Both the position numbers and the translations under genes were made by a program. A stretch of 64,000 bases of DNA from Mesorhizobium mediterraneum (GTDB lineage Bacteria; Pseudomonadota; Alphaproteobacteria; Rhizobiales; Rhizobiaceae): NCBI RefSeq assembly GCF_002284565.1, contig NZ_NPKI01000051.1, positions 59,103 to 123,102 of the forward strand. The letters run 5' to 3'. This document shows positions 15,313 to 23,753 of the stretch, piece after piece; positions within the stretch are counted from its first letter, which is position 1, and every line of letters begins with the position of its first letter. A model generated the notes under the pieces. It was given only the letters and a program-made list of their open reading frames with translations, was not told where the DNA came from and made no database searches.

Positions 15313-16569
15313 TCATATGATGAAGCCAGCCAGCGTCTCGTTGTCGGTGATGTCCTGATACTGGACGCCCTCGGCCTCGAAATTCGCGTTGAGCAGCTCG
15401 AAATTGCGGCGGTCCTTGGTTTCGATGCCGATCAGCACCGAACCGAAATTGCGCGCCGATTTTTTCAGATATTCGAAGCGGGCGATGTCGTCGTCAGGTC
15501 CGAGCAATTCGAGGAAATCGCGCAGCGCGCCCGGGCGCTGCGGAAAGCGGATGATGAAGTACTTCTTCAGCCCCTCGAAACGCAGCGCCCTTTCCTTCAC
15601 ATCCGGCAGCCGCTCGAAGTCGAAATTCCCGCCCGAAACCACCGCCACGATAGTCTTGCCCCTGATCTCCTTTTTCGAGAAATCCTTGAGCGCGTCGATC
15701 GCCAGTGCGCCGGCTGGCTCCAGCACCACGCCTTCGACGTTCAGCATCTCGATCATGGTCGCGCAGAGCCGGTTTTCCGGGATCAGCCGCACGGCCTCAG
15801 TGGCAAATTCCCTGAGATGCCGCAACGGTTCACGGCCGATCTCGGCCACCGCCGCGCCATCGACGAAATTGTCGACCTTGGCGAGCTTGATGCGCTTTCC
15901 GGCGGTGAGGCTCTCGCGCAGGCTCGGCGCGCCGGCCGGCTCGCAGAAGACGAAGCGCGTGTCGCGGCGCTGATCGGCGAAATAATGCGTGACGCCCGCG
16001 GCCAGACCGCCGCCGCCGACCGGCAGCATGACAATGTCCGGCATGCGGGCGCCCGGCATCTGGCCTGATATCTCGTAGGCGACGGTCGCCTGCCCCTCGA
16101 TGATGTCCTTATGATCGAACGGCGGCACCATGTGCGCGCCTGAGTTTTCGGTGAACTCCAACGCGGCGCGGTAGCAGTCATCGAAAAAGTCACCGACCAG
16201 CCTGATCTCGACGAATTCGCCACCGAACAGCCGCGTCTTGTCGATCTTCTGCTGCGGCGTCGTCACCGGCATGAACACCACACCCTTTTTGCCGAAATGG
16301 CGGCAGACGAAGGCAAAGCCCTGCGCATGGTTGCCGGCGGAAGCGCAAACGAACAGCTGGGCATCGTTGCCGGCGTCGAGCGCCTTGCGGAAGAAATTGA
16401 AGGCGCCCCTGATCTTGTAGGAGCGCACCGGCGACAGGTCCTCGCGCTTCAGCAGCACGCGCGCTCCGGTCTTCTTCGACAGATAGTCGTTTTCCTGCAG
16501 CGGCGTCTCCGGGAAAATCTGGCGGATCGCGGCAGCGGCAGCAGCGACGCGGGAGGAAAAACTGGTCAT
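15313..16569 (-). CDS. ilvA: Threonine ammonia-lyase
   Basis: 418 residues. Deaminates threonine to 2-oxobutanoate at the start of isoleucine synthesis. PLP lysine is Lys52 in VRSYKIRGA, the SAGNHAQG substrate loop is at about 77-84, the phosphate-binding loop is GGGGLAAG near 190, and a single C-terminal ACT-like regulatory domain (about 335-418, KYFIIRFPQRPGALRDFLELL) is present. This is the shorter, single-ACT form, which is usually feedback regulated by isoleucine. Start 16569 (MTSFSSRV). DUF1697 follows at 25 bp. Confidence 0.95.
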   Translation of the reverse strand: MTSFSSRVAAAAAAIRQIFPETPLQENDYLSKKTGARVLLKREDLSPVRSYKIRGAFNFFRKALDAGNDAQLFVCASAGNHAQGFAFVCRHFGKKGVVFMPVTTPQQKIDKTRLFGGEFVEIRLVGDFFDDCYRAALEFTENSGAHMVPPFDHKDIIEGQATVAYEISGQMPGARMPDIVMLPVGGGGLAAGVTHYFADQRRDTRFVFCEPAGAPSLRESLTAGKRIKLAKVDNFVDGAAVAEIGREPLRHLREFATEAVRLIPENRLCATMIEMLNVEGVVLEPAGALAIDALKDFSKKEIRGKTIVAVVSGGNFDFERLPDVKERALRFEGLKKYFIIRFPQRPGALRDFLELLGPDDDIARFEYLKKSARNFGSVLIGIETKDRRNFELLNANFEAEGVQYQDITDNETLAGFII

Positions 16570-16776
16570 GGCAAGATCACCCCGGGTCGCATGTCGGCTA
16601 TCGGTAGCGTGCATTTGGTTTGCCGCCACGCGGTGGTCGCAAACCTAGCACACAGCGCGTGCGTTTGATCCCAGCCTATTGCATATCCAATCCCGCGAAG
16701 CCATTGTCCGGCCGGTTCATGCGCCCCGTCACGGGGTATTCCCAGAATCCTTGCAAGCACTTGGAGGCGTTTGTTC

Positions 16777-18180
16777 ATGCCCGTCGCATCGGTTGCCCTG
16801 AAAACCATGTCGCTGCCGGAATTCGGCGAGCCGACGGTGATGCCGCTCGTTGCGCGCACCACCTACGAGGCACGCATCGGGGCACTGGTGGCGCGCGGCA
16901 GCAAGGCCGGCTTCGACGCTTTCGTCGTGTATGGCGACCGCGAGCACGCGGCCAATGTCGCCTATCTCACGGGCTACGATCCGCGTTTCGAGGAAACGCT
17001 GCTGGTCATCGTTCCCGACAAACAGCCGAAACTCCTCGTCGGCAACGAGGGCTGGGGCTATGCCGAGATCTGCGATGGACCTTACGAACGTGTCCTCTAC
17101 CAGACGTTCTCGCTGCCGGCGCAGCCCCGCGACCGCTCGCCGGCGCTCCTCGACATCTTTGCCGACTGCGGCCTGAAAGCCGGCCAGCGCATCGGCGCCA
17201 TTGGCTGGAAACCGTTCGGTCCCGGCGACGCCGGTTTTGGTGAAACAACTCTCGATCTGCCCTCCTTCATCGCCGACACGCTGCGCACGCTTGCCGGCGA
17301 CAAGCACACAGTGGTGAATGCGGCGAACCTTTTGATGAACCCGGCAGACGGCCTGCGCGCGATCAATGAGGCCGACCAGCTCGCGTCCTTCGAATTCGCC
17401 GCGACCTATTCGTCGCAAGGCCTGCGCAACGTTCTGCAAGGCATCGAACCCGGCATGACCGAGTTGCAGGCGGCGCGGCTGATGGGCATCAACGGCCTGC
17501 CGCAATGCTGCCACCTCATGCTGTCGGCCGGCAAGCGCGCGCCCTATGGCCTGCCAAGCCCCCGCCTCGACGTCATCAAGCGCGGCGATCCGGTCACCAT
17601 GGCCTATGGCCTCCACGGTTCGCTCAATGCCCGCGCCGGTTTCCTGGTCGAGGACGCAACCGAGCTTCCGCCCGACATAAGCGACTACGTCGAAAGACTG
17701 GTCGCGCCCTATTTCGCTGCCGTCGTCGACTGGTACGAGACCGTCGGCATCGGCGTCAGCGGCGGCGCCCTGTGGAAAGCCGTGCATGACCGCATCGGCG
17801 ATCCGTTCTTCGGCGTCTCGCTCAATCCCGGCCACCTCGTCCACATCGACGAATGGATGCATTCGCCGATCTTCGCCGGCTCCGACATCACGCTGAAGTC
17901 GGGCATGGCGCTGCAGGTCGACATCATTCCGGCAACCGGGACGGATTATTTCACCACCAATATCGAGGACGGCATCGCGCTGGCCGACCAGGCCCTGCGC
18001 GAGGAAATCGCCGCGCGTCACCCCGAAGCCTGGCGCCGCATCGAGGCGCGGCGCGCCTTCATGACGGAAGTGCTCGGCATCCGTCTCAGGCCGGAGGTGC
18101 TGCCCTTCTCCAACATCCCGGCCTTCCTGCCGCCGTTCTGGCTTTCGCGCAACAGTGCGATGGCCGTCGCCAGCCGCTGA
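16777..18180 (+). CDS. M24 (creatinase/prolidase-like) family protein
   Basis: 467 residues with the two-domain architecture of creatinase-like M24 proteins: an N-terminal domain (about 10-200, FDAFVVYGDREHAANVAYLTGYD) and a C-terminal pita-bread domain. The metal ligands are poorly kept: the D-x-G and D of the first half are replaced in PVTMAYGLHGSLNARAGF, His is kept in PGHLVHIDEW, one Glu is Asp (LQVDIIPATG), and the last Glu is kept in NIEDGIALAD. Thus it may not bind the usual dinuclear metal; creatinase itself works without metal. Start ATG 16777 follows GGAGG. Divergent from ilvA. Substrate unknown. Confidence 0.8.
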   Translation: MPVASVALKTMSLPEFGEPTVMPLVARTTYEARIGALVARGSKAGFDAFVVYGDREHAANVAYLTGYDPRFEETLLVIVPDKQPKLLVGNEGWGYAEICDGPYERVLYQTFSLPAQPRDRSPALLDIFADCGLKAGQRIGAIGWKPFGPGDAGFGETTLDLPSFIADTLRTLAGDKHTVVNAANLLMNPADGLRAINEADQLASFEFAATYSSQGLRNVLQGIEPGMTELQAARLMGINGLPQCCHLMLSAGKRAPYGLPSPRLDVIKRGDPVTMAYGLHGSLNARAGFLVEDATELPPDISDYVERLVAPYFAAVVDWYETVGIGVSGGALWKAVHDRIGDPFFGVSLNPGHLVHIDEWMHSPIFAGSDITLKSGMALQVDIIPATGTDYFTTNIEDGIALADQALREEIAARHPEAWRRIEARRAFMTEVLGIRLRPEVLPFSNIPAFLPPFWLSRNSAMAVASR

Positions 18181-18281
18181 GCGCATTTCGGCCGGACATG
18201 ACTTACTTCTGCCGCACTTCGACTGTCCGGGAGGGTTCGCGGAGGTTGGATAGGCCTTTCGGCCGGAGTGGAATTTCAGAG

Positions 18282-19349
18282 TTGAAGAAGATTTGTATCA
18301 TTGCGCTTGCCTTGCTTGTTGCCGGCTGCGGCGGCCGGCAAACCGAGGAACTGCTCGGCAGCGCCATTGTGTCCGCGCCGGTGACGGAAATTGCCGGCAA
18401 CCACTCGATCTTCATCGCCACGACGCGCAAGCGCTCCGACGACCCCAGCAAGGTCTTCGACCGCGAGCGCTCGGCCACGCTGAACTATGCCCGCCTCAAC
18501 GTCACCGTGCCGGGAAGCCACGAAACCGGCCAAATCGAGCGGCGCTCGCGCGGCAAGTCGAACGACCCGGCCAAATACTTCATGGCCTCCGAGGTCGTCG
18601 GCTACGACACCGCGCCGAAATTCTCCAGCGCGCTCAGCGCCGACATCGCCGCACGCGGCGGCCGCGTCATGGTCTTCGTCCATGGCTACAACACCGGCTT
18701 CGACGCCGCAGTCTACCGCGTCACCCAGATCGCCCATGATTCCGGTTATCCGGGCACACCGGTGCTGTTTTCCTGGGCGTCGGGCGCCAAGACGAGGGAC
18801 TATGTCTACGACCGCGAAAGCGCCAGTGCTGCCCGCGATCAGTTGGAAGTGACGCTGAGGATGCTCGCGCAGACCGGCGCGCGGCGCATCGACATCGTCG
18901 CCCATTCGCTGGGAACCTGGGTCACCATGGAAGCGCTGCGCCAGCTCGCCATCAATGGCGACCGCGATCTCGGCGGCAAGCTCGGCGATGTGGTACTGGC
19001 ATCGCCCGACATCGATGTCGACGTGTTCAAGAGCCAGATGCGCCGCTATGGCAAGCCGAACAAACCTTTCATCCTGCTCCTGTCCGACGACGACCGGGCG
19101 CTGCGGCTCTCCGGCCTTATCGCCGGCTCGCGGCCACGCGTCGGCGACTACAAGGACGCGGCCGACCTCGCCGACTATGGCGTCAGCGTCGTCGATCTCT
19201 CCAGCGTCAAGGGATCGGATCGCTTTAACCACACCAAATTCGCCGACAACCCCGAACTGGTGAAGATGATCGGCCAGCGGCTGCGCGAGGACGACGGATT
19301 TGCCAGCGACCGCGAGGTGACCGACCGCATCCATCTGCTCGGACAGTGA
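18282..19349 (+). CDS. Lipoprotein with alpha/beta hydrolase domain (DUF900-like), copy 1
   Basis: 355 residues. Begins with a TTG start (18282), MKKICIIALALLVAGCGG, a lipoprotein signal with LVAGC lipobox, so it is membrane anchored in the periplasm. The catalytic domain shows VMVFVHGYNTGFD near 122, nucleophile in DIVAHSLGTWVTMEAL near 200, ASPDIDVDVFK as acid region and DRFNHTKFADNP with the histidine near the end. This is the DUF900 / YqiA-like family of unknown substrate. A close paralogue follows 141 bp downstream in the same direction (19491-20657). Confidence 0.85.
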   Translation: MKKICIIALALLVAGCGGRQTEELLGSAIVSAPVTEIAGNHSIFIATTRKRSDDPSKVFDRERSATLNYARLNVTVPGSHETGQIERRSRGKSNDPAKYFMASEVVGYDTAPKFSSALSADIAARGGRVMVFVHGYNTGFDAAVYRVTQIAHDSGYPGTPVLFSWASGAKTRDYVYDRESASAARDQLEVTLRMLAQTGARRIDIVAHSLGTWVTMEALRQLAINGDRDLGGKLGDVVLASPDIDVDVFKSQMRRYGKPNKPFILLLSDDDRALRLSGLIAGSRPRVGDYKDAADLADYGVSVVDLSSVKGSDRFNHTKFADNPELVKMIGQRLREDDGFASDREVTDRIHLLGQ

Positions 19350-19490
19350 GGTGCGTTCCACGCCCTGTTCCGCAGGCTTTCGTGATACACGATTGCGCCA
19401 CCATCGGATCGCTTTCAACTGGACCAGGCCGGCCTCTGGCTCTATCGAAACCAAAGACGTCATACGGTTGACGTCCCTTCGGGAGCCTGC

Positions 19491-20657
19491 GTGACCGTGC
19501 GTTCGAAGATTTTTCTCGTCGTTGCGCTGGCGCTCGCTGTTACCGGCTGCGCCGGCCGGAAGACACACGACCTTCTCAACACGACGGCTGTGACGGTGCC
19601 TGCCTCCGACATCGCGGCCACGCATGAGATCTTCGTCGCCACCACCCGCGAGAAAGCCACGAAAGATCCGCGGCAGGTGTTCGATGGCAATCGCTCGCTG
19701 ACCACCAGCTTTGCCCGGGTCGAGGTAACGGTTCCGAAGGTCCATCAGCTTGGCGCAATCGAGCGCGTCAAAGGCTCCGCAAACAGCAATCCAGCGAAGG
19801 ATTTCACCGCAACGAATGTCGCCTTCTATGAAGGCGCCCCGCAATTCGCCAAGGCGGTCGGCGCCGACATCGCCATGCGCGGCGACCGCGCGCTGGTTTT
19901 CGTGCATGGCTTCAACAACGGTTTCGACGACGGCGTCTACCGGTTGACGCAGATTGCGCACGATACGAAATATCCCGGCACGCCGGTGCTGTTCTCATGG
20001 GCGTCGAGCGGCAAGACCACGGGCTATATCTACGACAAGGAAAGCGCCAACGCCGCGCGCGACGATCTCGAAGAGACGCTGCGCATGCTGGCCAAGACGA
20101 AGGTCAAGAGCATCGACATCATCGCCCATTCGATGGGCACCTGGGTGACGATGGAGGCGCTGCGCCAGCTTGCCATCACCGGCGACCGCGATCTCAGCGA
20201 CAAGCTTGGCTATGTCATCCTTGCCTCACCCGATATCGATGTCGATGTCTTCAAGAAGCAGATGATCCGCTACGGCAAGCCCGACAAGCCGTTCGCCATC
20301 CTGCTTTCGGGCGACGATCGCGCCCTCAGACTCTCCTCGCTGATCTCCGGCGATAAGCCGCGCGTCGGCGACTATGGCGATGCGGCCGACCTCGCCAGCT
20401 ATGGCGTTTCGGTGGTCGACCTCACCAAGACCAAAGGCGGCGACCGCCTGAACCACGCCAAATTCGCCGACAACCCGTTTTTGGTGCAGTTGCTCGGCGA
20501 CCGGCTGCGCGCGCCGGCCGGCCTGGCATCGGAAGAAGCCAATCCGGCGCAGCCGATCGACAATCTCGGCCAAGGCATCGGCAAGGCCGTCGGCTCCGTC
20601 GCCGAGATCGTCATCACCACCCCGTTCAGGGTGCTGACCATCGCCACCGGCGGATGA
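19491..20657 (+). CDS. Lipoprotein with alpha/beta hydrolase domain (DUF900-like), copy 2
   Basis: 388 residues with GTG start (19491), MTVRSKIFLVVALALAV and lipobox VTGC. The hydrolase core is the same as copy 1: ALVFVHGFNNGFDDGVYRL, DIIAHSMGTWVTMEAL, ILASPDIDVDVFKKQM and DRLNHAKFADNPF. The C terminus is longer by about 45 residues (GLASEEANPAQPIDNLGQGI and ITTPFRVLTIATGG). Long stretches are identical to copy 1, so the pair is a tandem duplication that has diverged at the ends. A family D repeat follows at 40 bp. Confidence 0.85.
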   Translation: MTVRSKIFLVVALALAVTGCAGRKTHDLLNTTAVTVPASDIAATHEIFVATTREKATKDPRQVFDGNRSLTTSFARVEVTVPKVHQLGAIERVKGSANSNPAKDFTATNVAFYEGAPQFAKAVGADIAMRGDRALVFVHGFNNGFDDGVYRLTQIAHDTKYPGTPVLFSWASSGKTTGYIYDKESANAARDDLEETLRMLAKTKVKSIDIIAHSMGTWVTMEALRQLAITGDRDLSDKLGYVILASPDIDVDVFKKQMIRYGKPDKPFAILLSGDDRALRLSSLISGDKPRVGDYGDAADLASYGVSVVDLTKTKGGDRLNHAKFADNPFLVQLLGDRLRAPAGLASEEANPAQPIDNLGQGIGKAVGSVAEIVITTPFRVLTIATGG

Positions 20658-20697
20658 GCGGCGGCTGAGCTAGTTCGGAATATAAGTAGCGATCCTT

Positions 20698-20862
20698 CGC
20701 GCCCCCCTCTGTCCTGCCGGACATCTCCCCCACTTGGGGGGAGATTGGCAGCTTCGGCGCTCCGCTCATTCCTACGACGGTGAAGATTGGCGAAAGCCGA
20801 GGTGACGTCCAATCTCCCCCCTCGTGGGGGAGATGTCCGGCAGGACAGAGGGGGGCGCTGTC
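20698..20862. repeat. Family D inverted-pair repeat
   Basis: Arms at about 20698-20746 and 20811-20862, with a spacer containing GGCGCTCCGCTCATTCCT, the inverse of the spacer part at 11397-11555. It lies between the convergent lipoprotein and adenine deaminase genes. Confidence 0.85.
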
Positions 20863-20896
20863 CCGCCGGCATCAAAGGTTCTACACCGCAGCAACC

Positions 20897-22708
20897 CTAA
20901 ACGAACAGATCAACCTTCTGGAACGTCGTCACGTCGATCAGGCCGACATCGGAAATCCTCAGTTCCGGGATGACGACCAGCGCCAGCAGCGAGTGCTGCA
21001 TGTAGGCGTTGTTCAGCGAACAGCCCATCTTGCGCATCGCCTCGGTGAGCATGTCGGCCTTGACTGCCACGATTTCGGCGCGCTCGTCCGACATCAGCCC
21101 GGCGATCGGCATTTCGACCAGTGCCAGTTCCTTGCCCTTGGAGAACAGCACGACTCCACCGCCGACCTCGCCCAGCCGGTTGACCGCCAGTGCCATGTCC
21201 TGCTTGGAGGTGCCGACGACGATGATGTGGTGCGCATCATGCGCCACGCTGGAGGCCATGGCGCAGTCGGCCATATAGCCGAAGCCGGAGACGAAGGCAT
21301 TGGTGACGCCGCCGGTGCCCCGGTGGCGCTCGACCACCGCGATCTGGCAAACGTCGTTGCGACGGTCCATGGCGACCAGCCCGTCCTCCACCGGAAGATC
21401 GGCCTCGAGAGCCCGCGTCGGCGCCTGGTTCTCGATCACGCCGATGACCCGCACCCGCACCTCGTTGGCGCCCATGGGCGCCACGATGTCGAAATCCCCC
21501 GGTTTGAGCTTCTTGCCGAGCTTGACGGTGTTCTTCGCCGTCTTCGGATAGTCATAGGCCGGAATGTCGATTTCGAGCTTGCCGCCCTTGGCCAGCCTGA
21601 CGCCGCGGCCATAGACCTCGTCGATGGTCATCGCGGCCAGATCGGAGACGATCAGCAGATCGGCGAGCCGCCCCGGCGCGATCGAGCCCAACTCGCGCTC
21701 CAGCTTGAAATGCTGGGCGGTGTTGAGCGTCGCCATCTGGATCGCCGTCACCGGCTTCAACCCCTGGCTGATGGCGTGCCGGACCACCCGGTCCATATGG
21801 CCTTCATGGACAAGCGTGCCGGAATGGCTGTCGTCGGTGCACAGGATGAAGTTGCGCGGGTCGAGCCCGCTCTCCGTCACCGCCTTGATCTGCGAGGCGA
21901 CGTCGTACCAGGCGGAGCCCAGCCTCAGCATCGCCTTCATGCCCTGGCGGACGCGGGCGATCGCGTCCTCGGCGCGCGTGCCTTCATGGTCGTCCTCGGG
22001 TCCGCCGGCGACATAGCCGTGGAACGGCAGGCCGAGATCGCGCGAGGCGTAATGGCCGCCGACGGTCTTGCCCGCCCTCACCGTCGCGGCGATCTCGCCC
22101 GACATCACCGGATCGTTGGCCGCGACACCGGGAAAATTCATCACCTCGCCAAGCCCGATGACGTTTTCCCAGGTCATCGCCTCGGTGACATCGGCGACCG
22201 TCAACTCGGCGCCGGCATGCTCCAGCCCCGGTGCGGAGGGCACGCAGGACGGCATCTGCACATGCACGTTGATCGGCATGGCGACGGCCTCGTCATGCAT
22301 CAGCCGCACGCCCGGCAGGCCGAGCACGTTGGCGATTTCATGCGGGTCGATGAACATCGAGGTGGTGCCATGCGGGATAACCGCGCGGCAGAACTCCGTC
22401 ACCGTCACCATGCCGCTCTCGACATGCATGTGCGCGTCGCAAAGGCCCGGCACCAGATAGCGCCCGCCGGCGTCGACCACCTTGGTGCCCTGCCCGATAG
22501 CGTGACCGGCATTCGGCCCGCAATAGGCGAAGCGGCCGCCGGCAATGGCAATGTCGGTGCCGGCGATGATCTCGCCGGAGTGAACGTTGACCCAGCGCCC
22601 ATTGCGGATGACGAGATCGGCGGGCCGCCTGCCCATCGCCACGTCGACCAGATGCGTCGACACCTCGGCCCAGGGTTTTGGTTTCGTCGCACGCGCGGTC
22701 TTCGCCAT
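20897..22708 (-). CDS. ade: Adenine deaminase
   Basis: 603 residues. Converts adenine to hypoxanthine for purine salvage. Amidohydrolase features: AHMHVESGMVTVTEF metal-binding HxH region (near 85-100), the HGTTSMFIDPHEIANVLG block, TDDSHSGTLVHEGHMD with Asp/His ligands, and the C-terminal AHDAHHIIVVGTSKQD segment of the adenine deaminase family. Length fits the longer type (about 570-600). Start 22708 (MAKTARATKPKP) has AGGAG upstream. On its 5' side the sequence holds a terminator-bearing repeat (22849-22916). Confidence 0.95.
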   Translation of the reverse strand: MAKTARATKPKPWAEVSTHLVDVAMGRRPADLVIRNGRWVNVHSGEIIAGTDIAIAGGRFAYCGPNAGHAIGQGTKVVDAGGRYLVPGLCDAHMHVESGMVTVTEFCRAVIPHGTTSMFIDPHEIANVLGLPGVRLMHDEAVAMPINVHVQMPSCVPSAPGLEHAGAELTVADVTEAMTWENVIGLGEVMNFPGVAANDPVMSGEIAATVRAGKTVGGHYASRDLGLPFHGYVAGGPEDDHEGTRAEDAIARVRQGMKAMLRLGSAWYDVASQIKAVTESGLDPRNFILCTDDSHSGTLVHEGHMDRVVRHAISQGLKPVTAIQMATLNTAQHFKLERELGSIAPGRLADLLIVSDLAAMTIDEVYGRGVRLAKGGKLEIDIPAYDYPKTAKNTVKLGKKLKPGDFDIVAPMGANEVRVRVIGVIENQAPTRALEADLPVEDGLVAMDRRNDVCQIAVVERHRGTGGVTNAFVSGFGYMADCAMASSVAHDAHHIIVVGTSKQDMALAVNRLGEVGGGVVLFSKGKELALVEMPIAGLMSDERAEIVAVKADMLTEAMRKMGCSLNNAYMQHSLLALVVIPELRISDVGLIDVTTFQKVDLFV

Positions 22709-22848
22709 GAAGGGACTCCTGTTTTCCCGACTGTGCCAAGCCGCGCGGATTTTGACCAGCGAGATCAGCGGATTGCTTGAGCGCTCCTCGGCCTTCACAT
22801 CGATCGTGATTCTCGCGTTTCGTTGCGAGGTCGCGATTCGTTGCTTTG

Positions 22849-22916
22849 TGACGGCAGTTATGCTATCGGCATGGTGCTGATTTGCGCCAACGACCCGCCG
22901 CCGAGGCGGGTTTTTT
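22849..22916 (+). repeat. Terminator-bearing direct repeat, copy 1
   Basis: GTGACGGCAGTTATGCTATC...GTGCTGATTTGCGCCAAC followed by CCCGCC/GGCGGG hairpin (22894-22910) and TTTTTT. A near copy in the same orientation is at 23466-23530. The hairpin with the T run is an intrinsic terminator on the plus strand. No gene reads into it from the left on the plus strand, so it may end a small RNA. Confidence 0.7.
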
Positions 22917-22932
22917 GTTTCGGCGCCGGCCG

Positions 22933-23112
22933 TTAAGTATCCTCCCGCTGTTCCCTGTCGCGGCAGTTGAGAAGGTCGACCAGATCGTCGGCCTCTTCGA
23001 TGGGCATGTCGATCAAGGGGACGCCCACCTCGACAACCGGCAGGCCAGTGAACACATCAATGATGTCCCAGGTGCCTTCAGGTGTCTTCTCAATGTCGTA
23101 GCGTTGAGCCAT
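22933..23112 (-). CDS. Small acidic protein of unknown function (59 aa)
   Basis: Reads MAQRYDIEKTPEGTWDIIDV, then FTGLPVVEVGVPLIDMPIEE and ADDLVDLLNC, with an acidic tail. The even mix of residues, a clear start and stop and the conserved-looking IDVFTGLPV and EEADDLVDLLN blocks argue for a real gene, even though no strong ribosome binding site is seen. Such proteins are frequent in rhizobia and unnamed. It lies between two copies of a terminator repeat. Confidence 0.7.
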   Translation of the reverse strand: MAQRYDIEKTPEGTWDIIDVFTGLPVVEVGVPLIDMPIEEADDLVDLLNCRDREQREDT

Positions 23113-23159
23113 GGGGGTGGAGCATGGATAGAGGAGAAGATTTAGCGCGTTTTACCCGG

Positions 23160-23369
23160 TCACCGCTCGTTTGGCCTACGGCATTGCGGAAATGATTCCC
23201 GTCCAGTCTGATCAAGCGCCTCAAGTAATGGGGCAAGAGTGCTGGGCAGCCGGAGGTCGACAGCCAGATTTAGCACGTCGTGTAAATGCCGGCGATTATC
23301 TTCGGAACGGATCAATTGCCGTACGGCCTTGGCAACAGACTTCCCTCGTCCTGTGTCAAACTCTGCCAT
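23160..23369 (-). CDS. Small hypothetical protein (69 aa)
   Basis: MAEFDTGRGKSVAKAVRQLI, RSEDNRRHLHDVLNLAVDLR, LPSTLAPLLEALDQTGRESF and a short basic tail. Strongly helical and without cysteines except near the end. Start ATG 23369 has only a weak GGA upstream; in-frame extension to 23504 is less likely. It is 47 bp upstream of the 59-aa gene on the same strand and may be cotranscribed. Function unknown. Confidence 0.5.
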   Translation of the reverse strand: MAEFDTGRGKSVAKAVRQLIRSEDNRRHLHDVLNLAVDLRLPSTLAPLLEALDQTGRESFPQCRRPNER

Positions 23370-23465
23370 GTTCGGGGTTCCAGTAACTTTAGTCCGAAAC
23401 TCAGCCGCTGCGAAATAGTTCCAGCGATCTTGTTTGAATCTCTGTGGGTGGTTGGAGCTCGCTCG

Positions 23466-23530
23466 GTGACGGCAGCTATGTGGGCGCGGTGCTGATTGCG
23501 CCAACGGCCCGCCGTCAAGGCGGGTTTTTT
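23466..23530 (+). repeat. Terminator-bearing direct repeat, copy 2
   Basis: GTGACGGCAGCTATGTGGGC...GTGCTGATTGCGCCAAC then CCCGCC (23508-23513) with GGCGGG (23519-23524) and TTTTTT. The sequence matches 22849-22916 except for small changes and a missing T. It lies about 70 bp upstream of tRNA-Leu. Confidence 0.7.
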
Positions 23531-23599
23531 GTACCAGGTTTCAGCGATGGCAGAAGATGGCTTGACGGCCTTTGGCTGGCGTCTGAAAAGGACTGGCCT

Positions 23600-23684
23600 G
23601 CGGACGTGGCGGAATTGGTAGACGCAAGGGACTTAAAATCCCTCAGCTACGGCTATCCGGGTTCGATTCCCGGCGTCCGCACCA
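23600..23684 (+). tRNA. tRNA-Leu (anticodon UAA)
   Basis: 85 nt including an encoded CCA. Acceptor stem GCGGACG pairs with CGTCCGC before ACCA. The D arm is TGGCGGAATTGGTAGACGC, the anticodon loop CTTAAAA has anticodon UAA, a class II variable arm is present (CTCAGCTACGGCTAT), and the T arm GGGTTCGATTCCC is canonical. Read by eye. Confidence 0.97.
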
Positions 23685-23753
23685 GATTGTATTTATGGCT
23701 TCGCGAGCCGGCAGTGCCCGGACCGTTTGGAATGTGATGGCGGCCGGCCTGTT

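Noticed and set aside
22849..23530. trp-type leader peptide attenuators (MLSAWC-stop and MWARC-stop before terminators)
   Set aside because: Only one Trp codon each, no trp gene downstream; the resemblance is likely chance.
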